Numbered from the stretch's first letter, positions 36,903 through 49,289 are shown. The stretch: DNA of 64,000 bases from Amphiura filiformis (GCF_039555335.1 NC_092646.1:22256258-22320257); one strand, 5' to 3'. Notes: generated from the sequence alone by a model not told the origin. Made by a program: numbers and translations.

Positions 36903-37540
36903 AGGCCTGGCATTTTGGGGTAATTTTGTACCCGGGTACCCGGCGCATTTTTCGGGCGGGTAAAAGAAAAAAAATTGTTGTTTGTTTTTTAATTTTTAAA
37001 TTTCAAAATGCATTGAAATTCAATGCATTTTGAAATCATTAAACCAAATAAAAAAATTAACATGTTTCACGCCCTCCCGCTTCCTTTTTGAGGTTTCTTC
37101 AATTTTATTTTTATTTTTTGAAATTCAGTTATAACTAAAAAAAAAAGTCTAGGAAGTAGAGAATGCTTTATAGCCTTGCTAATATACACAAGAAACACTT
37201 TGATAAGGTTTTGAGATAGTTAGAGGGGGCCTATCTCTCAGAACAGCAAATAAAAAGAGACCTCCTCCTTTTTCCAGGCATTTTATTGTATGTACGCTAA
37301 AACAGCTCTAATTTATGGGTATTTACACTGAATTTGCGATAAAAAATAAAAAATAAAAAGCCCCCTCTTCCTCCTTTTTTTCAAAAACCCGGACGTGAAA
37401 CATGTTTTTAATTTTACTTGGCCTAATAGAGTACCGGGTGTGACATGAATACAAATTATCAATTTTCATATTAAAAATACAAAACATCTTGAATTTTTTT
37501 AAAATTATGTTATGTAATCTCGGCGGGTACCGTTAGCCCG
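36903..37540. mobile_element. Second GGTACCCG-type element, right end decayed
   Basis: The left end GGCCTGGCATTTTGGGGTAA, then GTACCCGGGTACCCGG, matches 35697. The right part holds TCGGCGGGTACCGTTAGCCC. It is interrupted by the MITE at 37043-37423. Confidence 0.55.
37043..37423. mobile_element. PIF/Harbinger-type MITE, second copy
   Basis: Same family as 33964-34351: ACATGTTTCACG near the left end and CGTGAAACATGT near the right. The duplication is TAA at 37040-37042 and 37424-37426. The TWA target rule holds in both copies. Confidence 0.8.
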
Positions 37541-37559
37541 CCTCAAACCAGTTCAAATT

Positions 37560-38689
37560 TGTTCGACATTTGATGCACGCCTTGGACCTCTTTTTGTAAT
37601 TTGCAGGCAAACGTAAATGTTAACCAGCAATTTATCCCCTCTAAAATTATTTTTCCATTCCCTTTTTTTTTGGGATTTGGTGGGGCGGTCTTATGCTGGT
37701 TTCATACTACCCTGCCGCTTGCCAGCTGAGCGGCGTGGCGCATACGCATTGCAGACAAACGGACACAATAAAGGCTTGTCATTGCCTTTTGGTTGAAACA
37801 CCCTCCCTGCCATTCGCTGCACTTTTTTTTTTTTTTATCCTTTTTTTTAAATTTTATATTGTGTAATTTTTGATGTAACTTATGTGCAATATTATATTTT
37901 TTGTAATTCTGTGCCAGTGATAAAGTGTAATAAATAAAATTAAAAAATTTTAAATAAATAAATAAAAAGTGGCTTTATGTTGAGAATTACTTGGTCTTGG
38001 GTTGTCGAATTCGACACCAGACATGCAGACGTGCAGACGTAAGCTTACCTCGAGCTACTCGGTGATTCCAACGTTCAGAGAATGGTTATAAGTAGTCAAG
38101 AACTACCTCTACTAAAAGCTGATTGTCGAGAGACAAAGAATTTACGGTTTGGTTATTTATATTAGCAATTTCGCCGCTTTTCGCGTGCTTTTGCTGGATA
38201 GCCCAGGACTAAAAAGTTGGTGGAAAGTTAATCGATGTATCGACGATATCGATCCTTTTCAAGAGAATTTTTTTGTATCGAAAATTGTGTTTAAGGGCTG
38301 ACATCCTGAATATTGATTTTTGTAAACAATACAACAATACGATCATGATACGATTCCCGATCCGCAAAGAACTGATGCCAGAGAAAGAAGGAAAAAACTC
38401 CTTTCTCATATCTTGATGTGAAGAATTTAACAGGGTGTTGATAATTAGTTCAATACACTATCAAGAAGGCTAACCAAAATTAAAACGACTGATCACAGGT
38501 AAGAAGAACCGGGAAAGACTTCATGGGAGGTAGTCAAGAAGAGATCGGTGACGAATTCAACAACCAGGCATATGCATGTACATGTACTAGGACTGCTAGG
38601 TTTGTAGATACATTGTTTCTGCTTCTGCTCTACTGGCTGTGGCTGGACTCGGTTAGAGTATGATGCCAGGCTTGTGCGGGGGGTGAGGG
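37560..38689. other. Non-coding, nothing recognised as a gene
   Basis: Contains a T-rich stretch (37820-37850), a polyadenylation-like AATAAA cluster near 37930-37970 and unremarkable AT-rich sequence. Several short ORFs have no domain. Confidence 0.5.
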
Positions 38690-39140
38690 CGAGATGGCCG
38701 AGCGGTTAAGGCATTGCGCTGCCGGCCGGGAGATACGATCGACGAGGGTTCGAGCCTTGGGTTTGCCTTATGTGAAAATTCTCTTCCCTCCCGAAAAGTT
38801 CCTATATGGTCAGAAATCCTTCAATTCAGTTCAGAAATTTAATTTCAGAATTAATTGAAGAATTTCTTCTCGCTCCCATACACTGCTTTATATCACGTGC
38901 AGATATAGGTAGTGTGTGTGCTTCGTCTGTGATTCGGAAGTCACGTAAAGCTGTTGGTCCCGTGTACAGGAAGAGTCAAACCCTGTGCACGTTAAGTGTC
39001 AGAGCTATTCGAAAAGAGAAGGGGGACCATCCCCGGTTCTGATATCTGCAATCAATCCTAGGTTCCAGGATCGTGGATCACTGTGCACGTAAAGCCCGTG
39101 CGTTGATACTCAACCATTTGAGGTAAGCACGTATAAGGAA
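38690..39140 (+). mobile_element. tRNA-derived SINE
   Basis: The head (38690-38765) has an A box TGGCCGAGCGG and a B box GGTTCGAGCC at tRNA Leu/Ser-like spacing. The 3' bases do not pair with the 5' acceptor strand, so it is not a working tRNA. A body follows with GGAAGTCACGTAAAGCTGTT, GGTCCCGTGTACAGG and GTGCACGTTAAGTGTC. This resembles conserved central domains of deuterostome SINEs, by recollection. The tail is GCACGTATAAGGAAGG. Confidence 0.75.
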
Positions 39141-39720
39141 GGAAGGGGTGTGAGGATTACTGACTTAGTTGCTGCTTTAAAAGTGTTGAATGATGTTGCA
39201 TTTACAATGTTCAGTTGTCAGGGCATTCCACTCAACTACAGCAGACACTAACCTTAAACATCATTTTCAGAGGCGCGGAAGTACACCAAATTGGTGTCGG
39301 GTGACCTTTGACATTCTTTTGTGGCGAGTGCATGGTCTTTCAATTCACATCGAGTGCCCTTGACAGGCTTGACTATGCTTCAGTGGTCATGAAAGAATTC
39401 AAAAGATAACCTCTGCCCCAATAATCCCAAGCTATTGTCTGAAACTGCACCTCGGAAGATGTATGGTATTAAAGAACTCAGTCCTCAAATGATAGTCATA
39501 TAATGACCAAAAGATCAGTGACTGACTATCATTGAAGACTGAATGCCGCAGTCTACAACTACAGTTCTGGAGAAAAATGAGTATTTGTTGATGTCCAGGC
39601 GAGCACTGAGGGTGATGTATATGCAGTAAAATAATTTTAATAAATATTTGTACACATGTTTTTCTCCCACCACAGGGAATAAAAATGAAAAAAAAAAAAA
39701 AAGTCTATAGCAATTATAGC
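39141..39720. other. Non-coding, nothing recognised
   Basis: No ORF above 72 codons and no repeat boundary seen, apart from an A run at 39689-39702 next to the transposon edge. Confidence 0.5.
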
Positions 39721-39721
39721 T

Positions 39722-41572
39722 GGTCATTTTCACGGTAAAGGGTGTAACTTTTGATTTTTTGGGTCAAAATTTCAAACCACTTAAATATGTTTCTGTTTAC
39801 TGAAATCATGCATAGAAGCAACTTAAATTCCAGTAAAATAATGTTTCAAGGCTTAAACCTTTTGATTTCTAATAAAAAATTGACATTTCCATAACATTTT
39901 GGTTAAAATGTAAGAAAAATGTATTTTACATAACCTCAGAAAATTATGACATGAAAGCTGGAATACATGTGAAATCCCATTCCAAAGTAAGTCAACAGAT
40001 ATAAGTTAAATTTTATACCATGTTTTGCTATGTTTGTAATTGCAGTTTTGAACATTTTTAACATCAAGTGTCATTTACAATGGAAATTTCCCAACCTTAA
40101 ACATATTTTTAAAGTTTTAATTGGGTTCCTAAAATAATTTGAATGTCTAACTTCATGTACAAATACTACTTGATGAAAGGAACCTCCCAGCCAAGTTTTA
40201 CAGAAATTGGAGTTATTTTTTAGAATTGGCAATTCAAGCGATTTGTGTTTCGGAGGCTTCAGTTAACAACACAGGGGATCATAAAAGTAAAATATTTGGC
40301 TAACCACTACAAGTTGACATAAAAAAATAGGTAAAAATATCACAATTACCAATTTTCATGCTTTGCTTCTAAGTATTGAATTTCAGTTGTGACAAAAATT
40401 AAATTATCACAGCAAGTCATTTTTTTTGTTTCGAGGCTTCATGTTAACAATTGTTAAACATTGCAGAAGTAGTTTTTTGAAAACAACAGTGTTGGGATCA
40501 TCTAAGCTGTTATTTTCTTGTGTATATTGAATCAATGATTCTATGCGGCAGATATTGTAGATTTATCACATGTTAATTTTTTCACCCATTTGTTAAGTAT
40601 GGTGTTTTTTGCATGTGAAGCCTCCGAAACAGGCTTTTTTGGATATCAGTATATTTTTCAAACATTAACCATAATGTCAAAAATTTTTTAATTTATGACA
40701 TTCTGCACATATCAAGTAATAATTACAATGCAGATATCAGTATGAAACACACCAATTTAGATATGCATAGATGATAATTAATCTTATTGTTGTTTCGGAG
40801 GCTCATTTGTTTCGGAGGCTTCAATTGTTAACGGAAAGTTTGTATTGGGTCCCATTTTCAAACGGTGATATATATCTCCACGATTTAAAAACATGTGACT
40901 TGAGGATCTACTTTGCTACATTTTGATAAATAGATTTGATGAGCTCTTTTATTTATATTTGCACAAGCTTGCTGAACAGTTTGTTTCGAGGCTTCAAAAA
41001 GTTAACGGAAAACGGCTCTTTGAAGTCAAGATTTTATAAAAATTTAAAAGCTTGCAAATCGACTAATTTTTGTTACCCATTTCAAGTTAAGATAACAACT
41101 GTTATGAATCAAGAAGAAGTGAAGAAATAACCAAGAATTATGAACCAAAGCTACACCCACAAAGTTTGTTAACAATTGTTAACGGAAAATGAAGCCTCCA
41201 AACGACAAATATCGAAGTCCGGTTCTCAAAAAATACAGGGCTGTTCACAATTAAATCTAATGTGGCAGTGTTTACTGAACATATGACTGTACTTTCAGGG
41301 TAAGAAAAATTATCCATGAACTAACTGAAGAAAACACAGGGTTTTACAAAAATGTTACTGTTTTTTATAGTTTTTCAAAATGGCAATATTAAGTACATTT
41401 AAGCCTGCTAAAACTGAATGCAGTAACTCCCAAAGCTGATTATGCTACCCAAGGTAGCTGCTAACTAGATGACTTATGGGGCCAAAAATTATGTAATTCT
41501 GTGGCTTTATTAGAACACTACGGATTAAAATGTTAAAAATCCAAAGTTACACCCTTTACCGTGAAAATGACC
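39722..41572. mobile_element. TIR transposon, copy B (1.85 kb, uninterrupted)
   Basis: The ends are GGTCATTTTCACGGTAAAGG and its inverse, with the inverted match extending outward to TAGCT/AGCTA. Otherwise it is collinear with copy A minus the nested MITE. GTTTCGGAGGCTTC-type words occur about seven times, e.g. near 40246, 40428, 40617 (inverse), 40791, 40808, 40981 and 41192 (inverse). No transposase found. Confidence 0.8.
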
Positions 41573-42435
41573 AGCTACAATATACCAGTACTGTATTTAA
41601 ACTGGCTGAACCCCAGAAGATCCGAGGTCTAGTTTTTGTTTTCTGGATCAAATTTTTGGACAGGCAGTTTTGGTGAAAATGATGGGCATTTGTTAAATTG
41701 TAGCTTAATTATTTTTTGGGGGGCTGCTCTTTTTCTCAAAATTTTGACCTTTTTGGACTGGGGGCAGATTTTGAAAAAGTGGACTTTTGGGGTTACAGGC
41801 CTGCCCTGCTCACGGGTCCTCATCCCAGGGTCCACCCTTCATCTTCTTGAAGAATGTTAGCGGAGTGATCCAAGTGAATTTGCTTTAAAATGCCAGGAAG
41901 TTGATTTTATTTTGATTCATATTTTTCTTTCTCTTCCACAGGTTGATGGTCTCTTACTATCTTAGTCATGCGCACCGTTGGATGGAGTGGAGATGACTTC
42001 TTCTGAAATCAGAACTATTATTGTTATTTCTTTTCATCCTAAAACTATGTCATAACTTTAATAAACGTTCAATTTCAAATACATTCCTGGACTTTCATAT
42101 TTAGAGAGGAACAACACAATGATATATTGACTTACAATGATATGATTAGTGATTACGGTAACAAAATGAACTTTTTGTACATAATTTGATCTAAACATGA
42201 ACCTTATGAATCTTACTAAGTACATGTAGGCAACCCATGTACCAGATCTGGTCCACCGACTAATTGTGGCTGCAGTTCTGTAATGTACATTGTACAGTAA
42301 ACATAACAAAACAAGGTGCATTTGGCCTTCAAACACAGATGCTTGTTGTAATGTGTGTGTGACCTGTCCAGCCCTGCAAGCAACTTAGGAGAACCCGTAG
42401 TATAAACACACTAACAACAACAAACTGAAGAAAAC
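41573..42435 (+). other. Upstream region of the plus-strand ZNF gene
   Basis: Contains a good acceptor-like sequence TTTTCTTTCTCTTCCACAG ending at about 41941. After that a short open stretch stops at TAG, and an AATAAA lies at 42059-42064. This could be a terminal exon of another transcript or a 5' UTR exon of the ZNF gene. The last 90 bases before the ATG are rich in AACAACAAC. Confidence 0.35.
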
Positions 42436-44030
42436 ATGAGAACTTTGGCGCCTTTTCCCTGTTTATATTGTAAACTTGCTCTGTCGGACTTTGGCAAATG
42501 GAAGCAGCATGTTTATAGGCACAAGAAAAAATACACAAAAACTAAATACAGCAAACAGAAACGTCCCAATGTCAAAACAATCAAACGGAAATCACATCAA
42601 TTTAAACATCAACAAACATTGTCTAAATCTAAAAGGTCTGCCTTGCAAGTTGCCGATGGAAACAAGTATATGTCTGTGAAGAGAAATGGTCAACGTCATA
42701 GCGTAACGTATATGGACCGTAAGGGTCAGTGTCGCAGTATAGCTTTGGATCATGGGGATTACTGTAAGAAAACAGCGATCAGAGTTGGTCCAACGGGTCC
42801 TGATGTAATAGTACTGAAGCCTTACAAGTGTGGCCATTGTGAAAAAAGTTACGCAGAAAAGAAACAACTTGAGGCACATCTTAAGGGTCATCAGTACATA
42901 AATGAAGGAAGGTATTCCTGTAGCTATTGTGGGAGGAATTTTCCGAATCCACAGTGGTTGGAAAAACACATCAGAAGCCATACGTTAGAGAAACCGTATC
43001 AATGTCAATTATGTCCGCAGCGCTTCAGGACCTTGGGCAATCTTAGCGAACACAAGAAGTGTCATACCACCAACGAGCCGCAATATGAATGTAAATATTG
43101 TCCGCGGAAATTCGTTTGGAGGAGTCACCGTCGCAAACACGTGTTAGCGCACGAGGAAAAACCGTACGGATGTGATTTGTGCTCGAGACGTTATAAGCAA
43201 AGCGAAGATCTTGAAAAACATTTGAATAATCACAAAAGAAGACAGCACGAATGTAGATATTGTGGAAAAAAAGTTATTAATAATAGTATGCTTATTAAAC
43301 ATTTGAAAAGTCACACGGAAGGAAAACCGTATCAGTCGCGAGTATTGCGAAACGTTGTTTATGACAAACAGCGAGGTCAAAACGCATATTAGTCTATTTC
43401 ATAGTAATGAGACCCAATATCAATGTGAATTGTGTGGTGAACGTTTCCTACAGAAAACGTACCTCACAAATCACATGCTAGGACATGCCAGTGTGAAGCA
43501 ACATCAGTGCGAGTTTTGTCAGAAGGATTTCGGCACAAATAGTCAACTCATAGATCACGTTAGAAGACAACACACGAAAGAAAAGCCGTGTCAGTGTGAT
43601 ATTTGTGGAAATTGTTTCTTTTCACAAGCGGAATTGAACATTCATATGAGAATCCACACAGGGGAGAATCCTTATCAGTGCAGATATTGTCAGAAAAAAT
43701 TTCGTAACAGTTCGTCTTTTCATTCTCACGTGAGGACACACGCAGGAGAGAAGCCGTACATTTGTGAATATTGTGGGAAAGCGTATACCACGAGTTCTAA
43801 CTTAAGTACTCATATGCGAATACACACAATGGAGACACCGTATCAGTGCAATTATTGTCAGAAACAGTTTCGTATTAGTTCGTCTTTCCACGCTCACGTG
43901 AGGACGCATACAGGAGAGACGCCTTATAAATGTGAACATTGTGGGAAGCGTGTCGCCAAGTAGTAGCTTAAGTAAACACAGAAAAATTCATGCCAAGCAG
44001 AATGAGGTGGTAGAAATACCAATACAATGA
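42436..44030 (+). CDS. Multi-C2H2 zinc-finger protein with two frame lesions
   Basis: Likely nuclear DNA-binding protein, homologous in layout to the minus-strand gene at 29483-31145. It starts MRTLAPFPCLYCKLALSDFG after AAGAAAAC. Finger 1 (FPCLYCKLALSDFGKWKQH) is separated by about 110 basic residues from finger 2. ORF 1 (to 43392) holds fingers PYKCGHCEKSYAEKKQLEAH, YSCSYCGRNFPNPQWLEKH and four more to HECRYCGKKVINNSMLIKH. A one-base insertion at about 43337 (CAGTCGCGAG for CAGTGCGAG) hits the next finger. The second ORF (from 43355) continues with YQCELCGERFLQKTYLTNH and five further intact fingers, ending YQCNYCQKQFRISSSFHAH. A net two-base loss at about 43940-43955 hits the last finger. 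In the third frame SSSLSKHRKIHAKQNEVVEI precedes a stop at 44028-44030. Without the lesions the protein would have about 15 fingers. No intron seen. Confidence 0.88.
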
Positions 44031-44036
44031 GTAATA

Positions 44037-44572
44037 TAATTAAAGACATAATTAAAAAGACTAATTTGGGTCTGACGTCAGTGTCAATCAAACTCCATAC
44101 GACCTTTGATTGGTTAATTTTGCCATGTATAAGGTTGATTCGTCTGGTGCCAATCGGAGAAAACGAATTGCATAATGTTGAAAATTACGTACTTCAAGGC
44201 AAAAAGGAACTTTTCTAGGCATTGTTGACATGGTGCCTTTGGGAAGAAAGATTACTAATTAAGACCTAACTTTTGAAATGGTTTGTATATTTGAAGGTGC
44301 AAAATTAACAATAAGGTGCCTGGTTTTACCGCCTCATTCAGCAACTTATCATCACAACTCTACTGTAAACAAACAGGTTTGAGATTGATATGAAATTGGA
44401 TCGATTGAGCCCATATTTATTGGTCAAACTACAAGTTTTAAAATATTGGACGAGACAATCCATTATTATGTTTTGGATCCAATAATTTCAACACTTGGAT
44501 TCATCAAAACATAATAATGACAGATGACGTCAGACGCAAACTAATCTTTTTAATTGTGTCTTTGATTATAAC
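44037..44572. mobile_element. TIR element immediately downstream of the ZNF gene
   Basis: AAAGACATAATTAAAAAGAC, continuing to GGTCTGACGTCA, is mirrored at 44525-44572 (TGACGTCAGACGCAAACTAA ... TAATTGTGTCTTT). The arms are about 40 bp. It begins within 10 bp of the ZNF stop codon, so it may provide or disrupt its 3' UTR. Confidence 0.65.
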
Positions 44573-44779
44573 TGTGGGACCCATGAAATATGAAATAGAT
44601 ATCTGTACTATGTACCGGTATGTAGTGATAACCAATGGAGTTCTAGTTCAAATTTGAAAATACATGGTTCTAGGTACTTATACAGTGGTAGTGCTACATG
44701 GATTGGCAGGCAAAATTTAAAGGGGTCCACTACCAACAAATTTATTTTCATTGTATTTACTGTAAATCTTGTAAAAGGA

Positions 44780-44969
44780 ATTCGCCAGCGAAGTGGTTAC
44801 ATAACTCTTTTTACCTTGGTAACTGGATCACGCACCTTTTGGAATTATTAGTACATGCTATTATAGACTTTGTGTTGCGATCATTTCGATCGTGGTACAA
44901 AACTCAAAAGCGTGATCCAGTTGACATGGTGATAATCGGATTACACGTAACACTTTGCTGGCGAATTGA
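44780..44969. mobile_element. Foldback MITE, about 190 bp
   Basis: Ends ATTCGCCAGCGAAGTGGTTA and the inverse CACTTTGCTGGCGAAT. Inner arms GGATCACGC / GCGTGATCC are also paired. Non-coding. Confidence 0.6.
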
Positions 44970-45104
44970 AATCCAAACCGGGGGGGGGTCTTGAATCTTT
45001 TGGCTTCTCATCTGAGACAAATTCAGACAATTACCGTAAGGTATATATTTAGTGCTTGAAATAAGCCAACTTCTTAAAGGGCCATACAAGAAGTCTACCA
45101 GTGA

Positions 45105-45560
45105 CATAGCGTGTGTCATCATTTTGGGGGCACCGACCATGATTTGGGGGAACTGGATCTGATGGGGGGGGGGGGCACAAGCTGTTTTTAGCAATTTTCC
45201 AATTGCATTTTCAAAATTTTGCAATCGATTGGGGTGCATGTGCCCTCCCCCCCCCTTTTGCCACTATGACGCTACGCCACTGCAGTCTACAGATCCTCGT
45301 CAATTTTCAAACTCAAACTATGTTACACTGGTCCACATTTTGTGACACTTCCTGTAATAAGACTTCAGACTTTCAAATCAACATAATACCTGCAGTGCAG
45401 TGGCATAGAGAACGGGGCATGTGCCCCCGAATCGATTTGAAATTTTTTTAAATCCCATAGGAAAAGTGCCAAAAAATGACTAAAATGCCCCGATCAGACC
45501 TGGTGCCCCCCCCCCCAATCATGGTCGGTGGCCCCAATGGGATTACCCATGCTACGCCAC
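45105..45560. repeat. Inverted-repeat pair with G/C homopolymers
   Basis: GGGGGCACCGACCATGATTT (about 45126) is mirrored by AATCATGGTCGGTGGCCCC (about 45516). GCTACGCCACTG occurs at 45270 and 45551. The piece reads like one or two overlapping MITE or SINE copies. Confidence 0.45.
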
Positions 45561-45869
45561 TGCTGTGAATTGGCCTTTTGTCCCGAGTACCCACCTCATT
45601 TTGTGCACACTCGTTCAATTTGCCTTGGGTTCTGATACTTGTAAATGGAATGCCAAAAAAGACTCTTAACAGGCCCATTAAAGAAGTATTTTTGGGCCTA
45701 AAGATAAATAAGGCAAATCAATTTTCTAGGTATACAGCTAGGCATGAGAATTTTCAGGTTAAAACCTGAATTCGGGGGGGGGGGGGTACCAGATCTAAGA
45801 CTACGCATATTTCATATATTTTTAGGCCATTTTGGGGTGTTTTTACTCAATTTCACATGCATTTACAGG

Positions 45870-47450
45870 TTTTTGGGGCGCCCTCTACGGAGGCGTCCCA
45901 CAATATAGGCATGAGTTTGTGAGTAGCTTCTAATTTCACTCTTACTAGATTTACTCCATAATTGTTTTGCTAAAATTATGCCCTTGCTCAGAAATAAAAC
46001 CACAATATGTTTGGATTTTATTTTATTATTGTTTTCTGTTATGCACAGGATAAAATGGTGTGCGTATATTCTTTGTTGAAAACACAATATTAATGGATTT
46101 GTAAAAACACCAAATAATCCGTGACCTTTGTACCTTTGTAAGGCTTTTAAACTGGTTTAAAAACCAGTTTACCGCCTCTTAGAACCCGATAGACGGTGAC
46201 CAACACCATGGACCACAATAGCCTAATCTCAATGGCATAGTCCAATAACCTCAATTAAACAATCATAGTGCAAAATTTGACCTAAGTTGCAGAGTATGAG
46301 TTTTTGTACCCAAAGTTTCAAAGTCATTCAATGAATGTACAAATGTATTGGGGTTAAACCGATGGCCTTTGTTTGTTAATTACCATAAAATCCATATAGT
46401 GGTTATTGTCAAACTACAGTTGCCAAACTTACAATATGGTGACCCAATAATATGATTTTTATTTGTGGATGAATTTTGCTGTAATCAATGGAATCAGGCG
46501 AATGATTCAATTTCAGTCCAGATTGATACCAAACACATTAAAAGTTGGTACATTTGGATAAAAATGTGATATTTTCTTTTGAAATAATGCTGGGCTTTTC
46601 TTCTTACCAACAAGAAATCATCACCACTACGTATGCATTATTTTTGTGATGACCTTCAAGATAAATTGGCTATCAGAAACAGAGATAAGGTTGTTTATTC
46701 TACCAGAAGAATTTAGGCAGATATGAAATATGTTCAAGTTTTATAATACTAGTCAACAGTCGTTATCAGGTGTTAATTCTAATGATATACATTTTGCAGA
46801 CATGCTGGATCCCCGGGGCTGGATCAGGGAATAGATCCATTGTCCATAGGGGAAGTCTTATAGATAATATTATATCCTGAATTTAAATGCTATGAATGAT
46901 ATAATTAAGATCTTAGACATCAATATTGTCTTTTCAACAGAAACAAGAACTACCTTTAAACAAGAATTTGTCTTTAAAAAGACAAGTTCACGGATCAGGT
47001 GTATAGTACATGTGCTTTGAGCTACTTTGGTCTAACATTTAATATTCATATCTAACCTACTCTGCACTTATTCGACAATAAATAAGTGATACGAGGCTTA
47101 ATAATGATACCTGCGTCTTGACTCTGCAAAACAATATTTTTTTTAAACCTCATTTTGCATTTAGTTTTTTAAGCCCCATCGGGAGCCACCTACAGGATCT
47201 CATTTTGCATTTAAGTTTTTATTGTGTTGCAAAGTAGCAAAACTTTCTTTATATATGGTGCAATTTGTGCCTGGAAAAGGCTATCCCCTCTTACAACCTA
47301 TCAACAGGTCTGATTTCTATAATGAGGTGTCACCGGGTTTGCAAGAGATAATAATACCAAATGTAAACACCATGAAATTCACCACATCACGACCAAGCTC
47401 ACATTGGGCGCCCCATTCCTTTTTTAAAGGAATTTTTATTCTATTAGTTT
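45870..47450. mobile_element. Element with TGGGGCGCCC termini, copy A
   Basis: It starts TGGGGCGCCCTCTACGGAGG and ends GGGCGCCCCA just before TTCCTTTTTTAAAGG. Blocks CACAATATAGGCATGA, GAACCCGATAGACGGTGAC and AATACCAAATGTAAACACCA are shared in order with copy B (53141-54185). No ORF of note; the 88-codon ORF at 47222 is unsupported. Confidence 0.55.
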
Positions 47451-47530
47451 CAGGTTTTTCCATGAAAGGTCATTCTCATGCCTGTTAATACTTGGAACTC
47501 AAATAGTATACAAATACAACATGTTTTGAG

Positions 47531-47650
47531 GGGAAGTAGTCAAAACTACTGGTCCCTCGGTGTTGGATGATTTGACTACTTCCCGACGCGTCAGCGGAGG
47601 GAAGTAGTCAAATCATCCAACACCGAGGACCAGTAGTTTTGAATACTTCG
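47531..47650. repeat. Near-perfect hairpin, arms about 52 bp
   Basis: GGAAGTAGTCAAAACTACTG ... GATTTGACTACTTCCC is followed after about 14 bases by its inverse, GGGAAGTAGTCAAATCATCC and on. The arms differ by only a few bases. Confidence 0.85.
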
Positions 47651-47671
47651 AAATGGAACATGTTGTATTTG

Positions 47672-48174
47672 TTTTACTATACCTCATAAATATTTTCACT
47701 ATCACGGTAAAATCGTTCAAACAAAAGTCAACAACACACCAGTCAACGTGCCGGCCAGCATGGTAAATAGGCCTAAGCTTAATATGTTGCTTTATACCTG
47801 ATTTTATTGGAGGATTTTTGTTCAATTAATTTACATTTTGACGTATATTAAATAAATAGCATTTTGTTTCATAAAATGTCAAATTCGCGTGTTATTATCC
47901 ATCGGTAATCTCAGCAAAATAACTGCAGCAGACGCCATTTTCACGATAAACGTGTTCGCAGAATCGCCGCTGTGTAGATAATGTTACGCCTGAAGGAACG
48001 GTTACTCATGGGTCGAGACACCGTGGTGGTAGTAGGGTGCGGAGTTTTACTACTTCTCGCGCGCCGTAATTGCACAGGCGCGGTGAAGTAGTCAAAATAC
48101 CGTACTCAGACGCTGGCGTTATTAACCAATTAGATGTCTGGATTACCTAATAAATATTTATGAGGTATAGTAAC
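47672..48174. mobile_element. TIR element, about 500 bp
   Basis: ACTATACCTCATAAATATTT at the left is matched by AAATATTTATGAGGTATAGT at the right, 20 bp perfect. A second GAAGTAGTCAAAA word inside (48087-48100) echoes the hairpin next to it, so the two may be parts of one compound foldback unit. Confidence 0.7.
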
Positions 48175-48189
48175 ACTTTCTATTTTTAG

Positions 48190-48960
48190 CAATTTGTTTG
48201 GGTGTAAATCGAAAACAATTTGTCCCCACAGATTTCACTTTCAACCCCCCCCCCCCCCATTGCCCCTCTCAGAAAAAAAAAATCCTGGTGCTGCCACTGT
48301 ATTTTACCTGGTACAAACACATTTTGATACACAATATTATAAGATGCTTGTGTACATGTATATTATTAACATATTTTGTGAATATTTGCTCCATAAAATT
48401 CAATGAACCATGAATATGCAATCTTTTTAACTGAACTAAATCATTATAAAAAAAAATATTAAAATATATAAAATAATGTTAGTGGTTTGATGTGCACTTC
48501 ACCTTTGTCCAGCACCCTTCCCAGAATCCTTTGCAGCATGATACATCACCTCATTTCATCACGTGACACTCCGATTACTTTGTAATACATTTGACAGATA
48601 GCTAAACATGAGGCGATAGTCAAGAATTAAAATTATTTTGCATGTTCCGATATGCTCTGTTCATTGAGGTACATTATCGAGCCATGTTGCATATCAGTAT
48701 AGCAAATCAATTCAAAAGAATGTAATGGAAGAATGTATTATGGGAAGCATGAGATACCTTCTCTGGCCCCAACTAGTCAAATCTGTAATGTATATTTAAG
48801 AAAATAGTAAAATTTAATGTTAGTATATTGCATAAATATCATGGAAAAAAGAAATTTTAAAAGTGTACTTTTAGTATATAAAACTGATAGTAGTACATGT
48901 ATAGTACATTGTATTATGGTATGGTAGTGTTGTTTTTGCAATAATTATGTACAATGTACC
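48190..48960. other. Non-coding, nothing recognised
   Basis: AT-rich with a C run at 48245-48259 and an A run at 48271-48280. Confidence 0.5.
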
Positions 48961-49289
48961 ATACTGACGCGAGTATAGTCCCACCCCGTTTTTGGGTGAA
49001 CATTTTTCAAAATTGGGGGGTGGGACTATACTCGAGTGTCCCTGGACCTAGACCTAAATGCTAGGATCATTCGTAGTTGATTTTTAAAAAAATAATAAAT
49101 AAAAAGGCCTATGTGTTTTGAATAAATTTGTACTCATGTCATACTCTATTAATGATTTCAAAATACATACAAATTCAATGCATTTTTTTCAATTTTTGGC
49201 CCCTCATCCAGATGGTTGTTTGTTCCCCTGTTTGTTTCTTTCTTTGTTGCTTTGTTTGTTTGTTTGTTTGTTTGTTTGTCCAGGCGGAA

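Noticed and set aside
38690-38770. Functional tRNA gene (Leu/Ser type)
   Set aside because: A and B boxes are present but the acceptor strands do not pair, and a SINE body follows directly.
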